Below are positions 51,540-63,260 of a stretch of 64,000 nucleotides of DNA, piece after piece. The stretch spans positions 62,001-126,000 of the forward strand of contig JANEZZ010000794.1 of NCBI GenBank assembly GCA_026122225.1, read 5' to 3'. The DNA comes from Heloderma charlesbogerti (lineage: Eukaryota; Chordata; Lepidosauria; Squamata; Helodermatidae). Each line of letters opens with the position of its first letter. The stretch's first letter is position 1. The translations under genes and the position numbers were made by a program. Under the pieces are notes generated by a model. The model saw only the letters and a list, made by a program, of their open reading frames with translations, ran no database searches and was not told the DNA's origin.

Positions 51540-52500
51540 GCTCACTCGGAAGTTGCCGCTCCGGCGTGTTTTTTGCGATACCGACGAGGCCGGAGCGGCG
51601 ACTGAAACGCGGCTTCTGCGGACGGCCCGGCGCTTATCGTCCCCGTCCCATGCCCGAGGCGGGCCGGCGAGGTTGGTCGACTGGGCTCGCCCGGAAGGGC
51701 GGCCTTGCCTGGGCTGGTGCCGGAGCGCGGTGCCTGCGGCTGTTCCGCGGCGTGCCGCCTGCCTGCCGCGGAGCTATGAGTGGCGGGGAGCGTGGCGCGC
51801 TGCGCCCCTTCGGAAGCGGCCGTTCCGGGCCGCTCCGCCTGCGCTCTGGGCGCCGCGGGCCGCGAGCGATGCCCGCGCGGGGCTCCCCGAGCACGCCGCC
51901 CTCCGGCGCTCCCGGCACACGCGCCCGGCAGCCCGCCAGCCGCGCCCCTCGCGGGCGGGGTGCCCGCCGGCTTGGCCCTCGCTGCCCAGACGAGGGAACC
52001 GAACGCGAGAGCCGGAGCGCCCCGGGCGGGCGGAGGAGCCGGGAAGCGAGAGCGCCGCCGCCCCGCGCAGCCAGTCCGCCGGCGACGGCGCGGCCAGAGC
52101 AGCGCGAGACCGCCCCGCCGGTGCCCATGGGTGGCCGCGGGCGGAGGGGCCGGCCGCGGCAGCCGCCCGCGGGCGCCGCAGAGGTGAGATCGGCGCTGTG
52201 CCGCGCTGCCGGGGGCGAGAGGCGCCCCCTGCCCCGGGCGCTCCGGACCCACGACGGGGCGGGAGGGCCGTGGAAAGGGTCCCGGAGCAGGCGGGGCGGC
52301 ATCACCCGGGACGGTCGAGGGGGGGCCTGGGCAGGGCGGGGAGGCCGGGAGGCGCGACCGCGGCCTCGAGACTTCGGCGGGGCTGCCCTGGACGGAGGTG
52401 GCGCAGGCTCGGCCTCTGCTGTTCCGGGGGTAGGACGGGCGGGGAAACGGGTCTCGGCAAAGCACCAGCGGACGCGTCGTACCTAGGAGGGCTGTTCGGC
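51540..52500 (+). promoter_or_regulatory. CpG island upstream of the ZNFX1-like exons
   Basis: GC and CpG content rise sharply from about 51540, roughly 80 bases after the 3' LTR of the provirus. A candidate first-exon donor (CAGAG|GTGAGA) lies at 52183/52184. An ATG at 52127 would open a 19-codon arginine-glycine-rich peptide ending at that donor in phase 0, whereas the first recognised ZNFX1 exon needs phase 2. So this exon is either non-coding or joined through an unseen exon. Promoter activity is inferred from composition and position. Confidence 0.6.
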
Positions 52501-52937
52501 AGCTGGGGCGGGGGCGCTCTCCGCTGCGGGACGCATTTAGGCAGAAGCTGGGGGGAATTGAGCAGGAGTCGGTCTAGATGATCTCTGAGGTACCTGCCAG
52601 CTCTGGGAGGCTATGAAAAAGACAGGGCGGGGCAAGGTGGTGGAGGGGTCCTCGCCTCCTTCAGGGCAGGTCCTGTAAGGCGCTGGCGGGAGGGCGGCCA
52701 AAGCCTGTTTAGCCCCCCCCCCCGGGCAGAGGTGGAACAAAAAACTCCAGAGGAAAGGCCCTTCTGGGCCCCAGGCTCTCCTCGGTGTCGGAAACAGACG
52801 GAAGCTCTAGTTTCTGGCCCGAAAGAGAGCCGTTTCCTCCAGGGTGAGAGCAAAAGTTGTGGCTCGTGGAGTCCCTGGGGTGGCTGAAGTGGCCTCTGTG
52901 CGCCTGCCGTGACGGGGCTTTTGCTGCCCTCAACAAG

Positions 52938-55900
52938 GAAGACCTATGTCGGACTGAAGATCGTGGAAGCCTTGCTGAGCAACCGAGCTGTTTGGGGGAA
53001 GTCTCCCATCCTGGTCATCTGCTACACAAACCATGCCCTGGACCAGTTCCTGGAAGGTGGGTGCTGGCACTCGCCCCGCCCAGGGCCCCTCCAAGCACTC
53101 CAGCACCTGCGTCGCTGGGCCGGGCGGCTGTCCTGGGAGGGGGTGGGGAGACCCTGGCCGGGTCCTCCTGTACATTTGTGTTTGCAATGCTTCCTCCAAA
53201 GGAATCTGCGCGTTCCAGAAGAAGGGGATTGTGCGCGTGGGTGGGAGGAGCAGCAGCGAGGCCCTGAAGCAGTTCACTCTGCGTGAGCTTCGGAACAGAT
53301 GCAAATTTCGGAAAGAGCTTCCCCGCCACCTTCGCCTGGGCTACTGTGATGTATGGGCAGGGAAGGGGTCTTGCGGCTTCACGGGAACCGGCCCCCTGCT
53401 CTGCCTGGGTGTGTGGTGGGCCACCGCCACACACTGGGCCAAGAAGAGCGCTGACCTCAGGGCCCCAGCCGCTTCTGCATGTGCCTTGGAGCCCAGGAGC
53501 TGGGCGCGGAAGGCTGCCGGGTCTGCTTCTTGGCCCGATTGGCGGAATGCCCTTTGGGGGGGGGCTGAGGGTCCCACAGAGAGCAGAAGTGAAGGCCAAG
53601 GAAGCGCTGGCCGGGGCTGGAGGGCTCTCCAGGGTGCTTCTGCAAAGCAGGCCTGGGTGCTGGCTGGGTGGGAGGGCAGGGTCTCGCCGAAGCTGCCCCG
53701 AAGATGCCTGCAGAGGCTGTGCGCATCCTGGCCGGGGACATGTGGCCCCCTGGATGCTCTTGGGTTGCAGCTCCCATCTGCCCGGCCAGCACAGCCAGCG
53801 TCGGGAGAGGAGGGCAGGCGCAGCCCGCCCTACCCCGCAAGGGCAGAGGAATGAGCGCCCCGCCTGGAAGGGAGCGCAAGGCAATCTGCCCTCCAGCCAG
53901 GCTGCCTTTAGCAGGGGTGGCGACAGATGGGCAGGAGAGAGGAGCGTGGCTTGTGGGAAGCTCTTCGCCACCGTGAGTGGCCAGTTGGGGCATTTAGCAG
54001 AGGCAGTGAGATCAGGGCCGCCCCGGCCCAGTGAGCCTTGCCGATGCTGCCTCAGTTCTGGGGGCCCTGATTTTGGGCTCCAGTGCGCTCCTTGCCTCTT
54101 TCCCATGGGCAGGTCTCCAGCCAGATGCGGGAAGCCGAGTTCGAGCTGAGGAGAGGAGTGGCTCTGCTGGAGCGTGGGTTGCAAGGAGTCCTGCACGAAC
54201 GTCACCTGAGGAGCTACATCTCCAGGCAGCACTGGGACAGCCTCGCGCAGGGCTGGGTGAGGAGGGGGGAGCGCAGGCTACTCCCGTTGGGCCCCTGCGC
54301 ACAGTTGAACCCGTGGTGCCCTGGGCTGGCAAGGAGGGGAACGGCGGGGGGGCACAGCCCCTGCCTCTGGGTCTTGGGAATCCACCTCCCCTGAAAAGGC
54401 ATCTGGGACTGCAGAGGGCCGTGGGAAGAAGGCAGGGTCCTTCCAGCCTCTGTCTGTTCCCAGCCCACTCCTCCTCAAGGCCTGTGAGCATGGGGCGCCC
54501 TGGACGTCAGGCGGGGGGCGGCGGGTGTTCTGTGCTGAGGTGGGCCTGATGGGCGTGGCCTGCTGCAGCAGGGGCCTGGAGCCGTGGCGTCTCTGAGCTC
54601 TGCCTTGTTGCTCCAGGGCACAGAACGGATGGGCCCAAAGGACTCCCTGATCCTGGACTGGCTGGGCCTTGGCGTCAAGCTTTTTACCGCCACGTTGGGG
54701 ATGGTCTGGTTGGGGGAGACGATGCCGGTGAGAGGCCCTCCCCTGGGGGGCTGCAGCTGGTGTCCCAGCAGGAGGCGGCAGCAGGGGTGGGGCGGGCCAA
54801 GCAGGCAGGCCGAGATTATTGGACACGGAATAATGGGCTCAAGTGACAGGAAGCCAGATTCCGGCTGAACATCAGGAAAAACTTCCTGAGTGTTAGAGCA
54901 ATAGGACAATGGAACCGATTACCTAGGGAGGCGGTGGGCTCTCCCACACTGGAGGCCTTCAAGACGAGGCTGGACAGCCATTTGTCAGGGATGCTCTGAC
55001 TTGGTTCCTGCATTGAGCAGGGGGTTGGACTCGATGGCCTTGTAGGCCCCTTCCAACCCTACTATTCTATGATTCTATGACTAGAAGGGCCCTGGAGCCT
55101 CCCAACCCGCTGTCCTTTCTGCATCCTGCAGGCGCTCTGGAGGAGAGGAGGAGGAGGAGCTGCCGCTGATCACAGAGGAGGCGGACCTTATTCCGGCGAG
55201 CGGCTGCTGGACCACGAGGAAGCGGGCCGCCCCTGCCCCCGGAAGCGACAGCCCGGGAGGGCCGGGGTTCAGCTGGACGATCTGTTTCTGGCCATGGAAC
55301 TGCAGGAGCAGCAGCCCCTCTGGGACGACCCTGGCTGGGAGGTGTGGAGAAGCCCGCTTCCCCGACTGTGGTGTGGGGCCTCTGGGACACGCAGCCGTGC
55401 AGATGGGGCAGGGTGTCATGCAGACCCTCCTCTCTGGCCTGCCCACCAAGTGGCTGGGGAGTGGGGTTGCTGGTTTGATGGGCAGGTGTGGCCTTGACAC
55501 CCCCCTTCCACAACTCTAGGGGCAGGTCCAGCCAGGCCAGAAGAAGAAGATGAAGAAGAGGGTGAGAGCCGAGCTGTACAAGCTGCACGGGATGCCTGAG
55601 GCCGCCGCCGTGGCTGTGCAGGACGTCTGGGGCCTGACCCTCAGCGCCCGCTGGCAGCTCTACAGGTAGCTCCACTCCGTGGGCTGGGCTGAGGGCCCCC
55701 CCGCCACTGCCACCCATATTTATCCACGCCCTCCCCCCCCAAAACAGGCACTGGGTGCAAAAGTACCAGGCTGAGATCCGGCACAAGATCCTGGGCCATG
55801 AAGAGAAGTACCAGGCAGCAGCAGAGAGGCTGGCTGAGCTGCGCCTGCAGGAGGATCGCTGCATCCTGCAGGAGGCCCAGGTCGTGGGGCTGACGACCAC

Positions 55901-58900
55901 AGGTGAGGGGGGCTCCGCTGAAGGCCCTGCCCAGCCCTGGGGCCCGTCTGGCCCAGCATGATGTGGCCCTTCCATCTTCTGCCAGGAGCGGCCAGGTACC
56001 GGCAGGTGCTGCAGCAGGTGGCCCCTCGTGTGGTCATCGTGGAGGAGGCCGCGGAGGTCCTGGAGGCTCACACCATCACGTTGAGCCGCGCTTGCCAGCA
56101 CCTCATCCTCATTGGAGACCACCAGCAGGTAAACACACCCGGGGGTCCTCTGGTGCCTTACGGAGGCCCACGCCTGCCTCTCTGGGCTCAGCTGGAGGCT
56201 TGGCCTTCTGGAGACCAGCAAGGCTGCCTTCTGAGGAGGGGGTGCCTCTCTTGCAGCTGTGCCCCAGCGCCAACGTGTACAACCTGGCCAAGAACTTCAA
56301 CCTGGAGGTGTCCCTCTTTGAGCGGCTGGTGAAGGTCAGCCTCCCTTTTGTTCGCCTCAATTTCCAGGTGAGCAGCACCCGTCTGTCTTGGGCCTCGTGG
56401 GCTTCAGGGGGAGGGGGGGTCTCTCTCAAATAAGCATACAGGAATGCCCTTTGTGCAGTGGGGGGTGGGGGGCCTTCTGTGCCTCTCTGGCAATCTGGGA
56501 ACACCATGTGTTCTTGCGGGGGGGGGGGGGATGTCAGGATGCAGCCTGTCTCAGCATTTTACCTGGTCCCAGAGGTTGCCACCATGGACTTTGAAGCGGG
56601 GGGGGGGGGCTCCTGAGCATTCCTTATTTCTGCTGCCTCCCCATCTCTTTGCAACCCCGGCTTGGCCTTGCAGCACCGCATGCGGCCAGAGATTGCCCGG
56701 CTCCTCACACCCCGCATCTACCAGGACCTGGAGAACCACGCTGCTGTGCTCCAGTATGAAAACATCAAGGTGAGTGTCAGGACATGGGCTGAGCAAAGAG
56801 CACATTTGCCATGGCTCAGTCCTCCGCCCCCCCGGCTGCCATATCCTGTGGACATGCAGGACATGAGCCTCTCCCTGTTTCCCCTCTGCAGGGCGTCTCC
56901 TCCAACCTCTTCTTTGTGGAGCACAACTTCCCCGAGCAGGAGATCCAGGAAGGCAGGAGCCACCAGAACCCACACAAGGCCCAGTATGTGGTGGAGCTGT
57001 GCAAGTACCTCCTGTTCCAGGGCTACCTGCCCTCCCAAGTCACCATCCTCACCACCTACATGGGGCAGCTCTTCTTCCTGCGCAAGTTCTTGCTGGCCAA
57101 GACCTTCCAGGGCGTGAAGGTCCACGTGGTGGACAAGTGCCAAGGAGAGGAGAACGACCTCCTCCTCCTCTCCTTGGTGCGGAGCAACCCGGAGGGGCGG
57201 GTGGGCTTTCTGCAGGCCTCAAACCGCGTCTGTGTGGCCCTTTCCCGGGCCAAGAAGGGGCTGTACTGCATTGGCAACATGGCGATGCTGAGCAAGGTCC
57301 TGCTCTGGAGCAGGATCCTGCACACGCTGCGCGAGGACCGTGTCGGCCAAGCTCTGCTGCTCTCCTGTCAGAACCACCCCAAGACCAAGACGGAGGTGGC
57401 CCAGGCAGCAGACTTCGGCAAGGTTCCTGAGGGGGGCTGCAGCCGCTCCTGTGATGCCTGGCTGAGCTGTGGCCACGTCTGCCCCCGGGCGTGCCACCCC
57501 GATGACCCCCAGCACAGGGAGTTCCGGTGTGTGAAGCCTTGCCAGAAGGTGCTCTGTGACGATGGCCACCACTGCCCCCGGCTTTGCTTTGAGCCTTGCG
57601 GGAAGTGCCTGGTGAAGGTGCCCAAGACCGTTCCCAAGTGCAGCCACCAGCAGGAGGTGCCCTGCTCGACCCCCGCAGAGGCCTTTTGCTGCCAGGAGCC
57701 CTGCGGGAGAGTCCTGAGATGTGGACACAACTGCAGGCTGACCTGCGGCTGCGAATGTGCCAGGCGCTGCCTGGAAATGGTTGTGGCTACACTGAAGTGT
57801 GGGCACAACCAGGAGCTGCCGTGCTCCACTGCTGCTGACGTGGCGGATGGGCGGCTTGTGCCATGCGAAGCCAAGTGCCCCAGCATCCTGGAGTGCGGCC
57901 ACCAGTGCCCCGGCTCCTGCCACGCGTGCTCCGGCGGCCGCTTCCATGAGCAGTGCCAGAACCCCTGCAGGCGCCTGTTGATCTGCACCCACAGGTGCCT
58001 GCAGCCCTGCACCAGCGAGTGCCCCCCGTGCCGGCAGCCCTGCCAGAACCGCTGCGCCCACAGCTGCTGCCAGAAGACATGTGGCGAGTCCTGCGCCCCC
58101 TGCATGGAGCCCTGCGAGTGGCGCTGCCGGCACCACCGGTGCAGCCAGCTGTGCTGGGAGCCCTGCGACTGGCCCCGCTGCAACGAGGCCTGCCCCGAGC
58201 GCCGCCCCTGTGGGCATCCTTGCGCCGGGGTGTGCGGGGAGCCCTGCCCCAAGAAGTGCCTCGTGTGCCACCGTGAGGAGCTGACCCAGATCTTCTTTGG
58301 CTTCGAGGACGAGCCAGGGGCCCGCTTCGTGCAGCTGGAGGACTGCGGCCACATCTTTGAGGCTCAGGGCTTGGACTGCTACATGGATGGGGAGGAAGAG
58401 GAGGGGAGCGTAGCCATCAAGCTCAAGGTCTGTCCCAGCTGCCAAACCCCCATCCGGAGGAACCTGCGCTACGGCATGCTGGTGAAGAGGAGCCTGGCTG
58501 AGGTAGAGGCGGTGAAGGGAAGGATCCAAGGCTGCTCTGCGGAGATCGCGGCAAGCAGGCGGCGGCTGGTGGCTCTGCTCGCAGAGAAAGCTGCCCTGCG
58601 GAGCCAGCTGCCAGACCAGTACAAGCGGCTGCTGCGGGAGCTGGGGGAGCCCTCGCTCTGCAGCCAGGGCCTGGCGCTCGTGGAGAACCTGCTGGCCTTC
58701 TACACGCAGCTGGCTGAGCTGAGGAAGGCCATGAGAAAGGGGGAGCCCAGGGAGTGGGCGGGGGTGAGGAGGCGGCTGGTGGAGGTTGAGGGCTGGCTCG
58801 AGCGGCCTCGCCGCAGCTTCACCCACCAGGAGCTCTCCGAGCTCCAGCGCGAGTTCCGCCGGCTGACTTCCCTGGTGGAGCTGCTGGCCAGGTGCAGGGC

Positions 58901-59336
58901 TGCTGGAGGAAAGACGGCCCCCTCCCTGGCAGGGCTGGTCCGCGAGCTCCAGCAGCTCCTGGAGGGGCCCGGCAGGTTCACCCTGGAGGCCAAGGTGTTG
59001 GTGAAAGCCAAGGCGGAGGCCCTGGATGCAGCCCTGCCCAGGTCAGGGCTGGGCATCTCTGAGGCAGAGAGGGTGCAGATTGTGGCCGCCGTCACTGGGA
59101 GGATCCGTGGGCACTGGTTCAAGTGCCCAAACGGGCACATCTATGTGATTGGTGAATGCGGGGGGGCCATGCAGAGGAGCCACTGCCCTGAGTGCCAGGA
59201 AGCCATTGGGGGCACGAACCACACGCTGGAGAGCAGCAACCAGCTGGCCCCCGAGATGGACGGGGCCACTCATGCTGCCTGGTTGGAGGCGGCCAACAAC
59301 CTGCTCGATGGGGCCGAGCCATGCTGGCTCCACTAG
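52938..59336 (+). CDS. ZNFX1: ZNFX1-like: SF1 helicase core, NFX1-type zinc fingers and RZ finger; N-terminus not found
   Basis: ZNFX1 is an interferon-inducible helicase and zinc-finger protein that senses viral RNA and regulates transcripts; its C-terminal RZ finger is shared with RNF213. Exons: 52938-53056, 53202-53350, 54113-54256, 54617-54727, 55132-55341, 55520-55665, 55748-55902, 55986-56128, 56257-56367, 56674-56769, 56892-59336 (stop 59334). Phases agree, giving about 1275 codons. Visible: [15 protein letters not shown] right after the Walker A position, VIVEEAAEV (motif II), GDHQQ (III), QGEEND (V), [10 protein letters not shown] (VI), then about 270 residues of CGHxC-type NFX1 fingers, a coiled-coil stretch, and the RZ finger [15 protein letters not shown] before the stop. 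Human ZNFX1 is 1918 aa; the first roughly 600 residues, including the GPPGTG of Walker A, were not found upstream. Exon 55132-55341 has a frame anomaly. It may be an N-terminally reduced paralogue or a gene with an unassembled exon. Confidence 0.88.
54820..55082 (+). mobile_element. CR1 3' fragment in a ZNFX1-like intron
   Basis: CR1 3' UTR from GAATAATGGGCTCAAGTG to ATTCTATGATTCTATGA. It ends about 50 bases before the acceptor of exon 55132. Confidence 0.9.
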
Positions 59337-59616
59337 GAAGGCTCCGGCCTGCCTGCGGCTTCAGCTGGACTTGCCTCCGTGGTCGCTGCTGGGCTCCCCC
59401 GGGCCTCTGGAAATGGCTCTCCTCCCTGCCTGCACTTTGCCTGTCTTCTCAGAACGTGGGAAGGGATGTCCGTCACCGAATCAAATCCTGGATCGCTCTG
59501 GACTGGCCAGCCAGGAGGCAGCAGCTTCTGGGCCTGGCTGGCGAGCGGAGAATCGCTCCCTGAAGACAAGGGTTCCCATCCTGGCGACTGGGCTTCAGCC
59601 AGGTTTTGCCACTGCA

Positions 59617-59622
59617 AATAAA
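59617..59622 (+). terminator. Polyadenylation signal of the ZNFX1-like gene
   Basis: AATAAA lies 281 bases after the stop codon in ACTGCAAATAAACGC. The intervening 3' UTR shows no repeat. Confidence 0.75.
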
Positions 59623-59879
59623 CGCTTTTTGCAGCCAGTGATCAGCCATTTGCGTTTGTTAGGCACGGGAGCAGAGCACGCCTCTGCACTGGGCAGGGAA
59701 GTGCGTGCGGCGCCTCTCCGGGCAGGTGGGAGGGCCGCGCCTGCCCAAGCACCCGCTCAGCCAGAGGTGGTCTTCTGGGCGCTTCCGCAGCAGCAGCAGC
59801 CGCGCCTGAGGGGACGTTCTGCTGTATGCAAGACAGTCACAGAGGGGCTCCCCGCTGGTCAGTTGCCCTGCTGGCCCAG

Positions 59880-60215
59880 TCCAAAGTGGGTCCCTCTAGT
59901 TCAGCCCCAGTGCCCTCCTTCTCAGTGGCCAACCAAATGCCTCCAGAAAGCCCACAAGCAAGGCATGGGCACAACAGACCACTGCTAGCATTGCTCCCCA
60001 GAAACTGGCTGAGGTAGACTGCCTCAGAACCTGGAGGTTCTGTATAGCCATTGGTTCTAATAGTCTTGGATTGACCTCTCCTCCTCCAGTAATTTGTCTA
60101 ATCCCCTTTGAAAGCCATCTCATCCATTGGCCATCACCAAATTCTGTGCCAGTGAATTCCAAAGGTTAATTATATGTTATAAAGGAGTTATTTAGTCTGT
60201 CCTTCATCTTCTGCC
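59880..60215 (+). repeat. Unclassified interspersed repeat family, copy 4
   Basis: AGTGGCCAACCAAATGCC, CCCACAAGCAAGGCATG, TTGCTCCCCAGAAACTGGC and CTAATCCCCTTTGAAAGCCAT follow the same order as the copies at 8055, 13110 and 32640. Confidence 0.65.
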
Positions 60216-60219
60216 AGTC

Positions 60220-61040
60220 CATTACATGTGGCGGGGTGGGGAGCAGTTCTCATAATAAATTGAAGTGACCTCCAGCCAAAGATGCATCTCCATAAGTCAA
60301 ATCCACGCAGGGAATTCTGCATGCAGCCCCGCCACCACACTTCCCCTTGGCCCAATCCCAGTGGAGCCACCCCAGCAGGGAATGGCAAACATAGCCAGGC
60401 TTGGATTTCTGGATCTGCAGCACGGCGGCAACAGGACAAGCTGCTTCTGGGATGTGGCCGGGGCCAACTTGCTGGCTGTCCTCCCGAACCCTGCAATCCC
60501 CATGTCTGGCCAGCTTCTGCGGCTGCAGCTGAACGAGGTTGTTCCCCAACTCCACCATCCATGGCCGCTAGTCCTGATGGCGCTGTGCCACCTTCAGCAT
60601 CCGAGGAAGTTGCTGGGGAATGAGAGTGGGAGGGCGCTGTGCTCCTCTCCTGCTTGCGGGGGACCTGGTTGGACACGGTGGGAGTAGAAGGCTGGACCGG
60701 AGAGGCCTTGGGGTCTGATCCAGTACAGCTGTTATGTGCACCGCCTCGTCGCCCAGAAGTTGCCTGCATGTGTCCCTCCCTCCATCTCTCCAGAGCTGAA
60801 AAAGGAAACATACCCCTGTCCCTGTAAGGAGAAAAGAATCTGCAGCTTTCTAGAGAAAAGCAGGGCCCCAAACAGCATGGGGCGGGGGGGGGGGGTTGCC
60901 TCTTGGACCCAGGCAGCCCATGACTCCACCCTTTGCCTTACTCCCTTCTCCCCCCTCCCCCTTGGTGAAGATGTCCCTTGCCCATTCAGACACCTTCACC
61001 CACAGCAGGCTCCTAATTTCTGGGGTGACACAATTCACCG
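60220..61040. other. Intergenic, nothing recognised
   Basis: Mixed composition between the ZNFX1-like gene and CCNDBP1. Open frames of up to 227 codons have no domain I recognise. Confidence 0.4.
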
Positions 61041-61049
61041 ATTAGCAGA

Positions 61050-61400
61050 GGAACTTTTAAAAATGTGGATTTTACCTATAATTTCACCCTGTGCAGCAAG
61101 GATTAATGGGAAAAAAACAAGTCTTATGGCATATTATAAACCAAATCTATGGCATAAGCTTTCATGGAATGTTGTTGACATTATCAGATGCATGGTTGTC
61201 CTGAGAAAATCAAATGCAGCAAGTACAGTGGTAATGTATTAATATGTTAAGTGTAATGATCACAGACTGTGCTTCTATGTTCATTTCACTCTGACCTCAC
61301 TGTTTACAGCCTCCTCCCCCCATTGCGTATATATCTGTAACTCAGGTCAGCCCTGCATCCGAAGAGGTGGAGTGTAGTCCACAAAAGCTTCCCCCATAGG
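61050..61400. repeat. Unclassified interspersed repeat, two pieces
   Basis: GGCATAAGCTTTCATGGAA (61150) and GTGTAGTCCACAAAAGCTT (61373) are fragments of a dispersed family. Related sequence occurs reversed at about 32400-32560 (TGGACTAGAGTCACTTTCATC). Confidence 0.45.
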
Positions 61401-62019
61401 TTTACTCTCTCACGTGCTCCAAGACACTCTGTTGCGGAGCTTACAATCTAAATTTCAGTGCAGTAGGAGGGGAGATGGCCGTCTGGTTCACTTGCATGTT
61501 GTTAGGCTTAGGTTTGAGACTAGGGTTACACGAAGGAGCGGGTTGGCATTGCGCCGGTGTTCTGGGAAGGCGGTTGCAGTAGTCAAGGTGGGAGTGCAAG
61601 TCATGTTTTGCTGATGGGACAGAGGGGAAGAGCTGTGTTTTCACAACATCAGAAGGGAAAAGCTACAGACGGAATATGGGGGGGCAAAGGAGAGGGAGGC
61701 CCTGCAGCCATCTCTTGCCTCCTGTTTTCACCTCCTGGGGCCTCAGTCTTCGGCACCCTTCCCTTCATCCTGTGCTAAGCTTTTCCCCAAGCCAACTGAT
61801 TTTTGGGGTTCCCTCCCAGAAGCTAGGCTGTTTGCGTACATTTGTGGCGAGCCCTCTGCACCTATGCCTGTTTAGACAGGAAAAGTATCTCCAAGGGCAC
61901 AATCCTATGCATGCTTGGGCAGAAAAAAGCCCCACAACTCCCAGCCAGCCTGCTGGGCATTGCAGGCCATTTCCCTGGGGACACAAGCGTGGGGCTGCAC
62001 GCTGTTGGTGAATATTGCA

Positions 62020-63260
62020 CGGAACGGCGGCGAGCAGCCAGGCGGGGGGGCGGGCGAGTGACGCTGCGGCCTCCCCAGCAATGGGTTCGCGCCGCTTCCT
62101 GGCCCAGCCCGGGCGCCCGTCCCGCGGCTCCGGCCACAGGCAGCAGCCCCGGCAGCTGGGCGTGAGCGCGCAGGCGGCGCGGGCAGCGCCCCTTCAGCTT
62201 CCGGGGCCAGCGCCGCGCGTAACGGAGGCAGGCGCCGCCTCAGTCGAAGCCGCGACGGCAGCGCCGGCCGGGGAGACGGGCGGGTGCGGCGCCGCGGGGA
62301 GCGCCGGGCGCGGGCGGCGGAGCGCTCTCGGCCGCCGCCTTCGGGGCGCGCGGCGGGCCGGCGTGGGGCGAGGCCTCCCCGCGGGGCCGGGCCAGGCCGG
62401 AGCGGCCCCCGGCCTCCGGCAGGGCTGCGGCTCCGAGGGCGGCCCGCGGGCGGGCGGCTGCGCCCCGCGCCCGGAAGCGCCTCCGCCCGGACGCTTCCGG
62501 CGCGCGCCGCGTCCCGCCCAGGGCTGCCGTCGGCGCGCCCTCCGGCGCCGCGCTCGACAGGCCCGCGGGCGGAGGCAGCCGCGCCTGCCGCGCCCCGGCG
62601 CCCGCTCCGGCCGCCGCGCGGGGCGCCCCTCCCGGCCCGGCCCGGCCCGGCCCGGCCTCGGGCGGCGATGGCGGCGGCGCTGCGGGGGCTGCGGGAGCGG
62701 CTGGGCGCGGCCCTGTCCGACCTGCGCGGGGCGCGCGGCCTTCCGGGCGGGCCGGCGCCGGCGCCCTGCCCGCGCTCAAGGCGCGCTTCTCTTGCAGGCG
62801 GCGAGGCCCGGGAAGGCGGCGGCGGCGGCGGCTTCGAGCCGGGGCGCTTCTGGGACGCCGTCGGTACGCGCGGGCGGGCGGGCGGGCCTGGCGCCCCGGG
62901 GAGCCGGGGCTCCTCGCGGGCAGCCCTGCTTGGCCTGGCGCGGGCGGCGGGCTTCGCGGGGCCGTTCCTGCGCGCCCCGCAGAGAGGGCCGCCGCGGGCC
63001 TCGGCCTCACGCCTCTGCCGCCGCGCTTCTCCCCCTGCAGCGCGGGCGTCCGCGGCCGCCTCGCAGGAAGCCACGAAGCTGAGCCTGGCGTTCTCCGGGC
63101 CGCCCCTGCCGGCTCCAGAGGTGGGTGAGGGAGCCCCGGGCTGCGGGGCCGGCCAGGAAGCGGCCGGGCCCCCCGCTGCCCTCGCGCCCCGGGCGCTTTG
63201 CCCCTGCCGGCTTCCTCTGTGCCCTCCCCGGGGCCCTCGGGAAGAGAGGGGTGGGCAGCT
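62020..63260 (+). promoter_or_regulatory. CpG island at the CCNDBP1 5' end
   Basis: This is an extremely GC-rich, CpG-dense block spanning the CCNDBP1 start codon, exon 1 and exon 2. It marks the promoter. Long open frames on both strands (62015-63341) reflect the lack of A and T, not extra genes. Confidence 0.75.

Noticed and set aside
52127..52183. Exon 1 of the ZNFX1-like gene coding MGGRGRRGRPRQPPAGAAE
   Set aside because: It ends in phase 0 while the next recognised exon needs phase 2; joining them would read the helicase out of frame. Kept only as a possible untranslated or indirectly joined exon.
51566..52581. Long overlapping open frames of 220-407 codons in the CpG island
   Set aside because: Open in several frames on both strands, proline-arginine-glycine-alanine-rich, no recognisable domain; explained by high GC content lacking stop codons.
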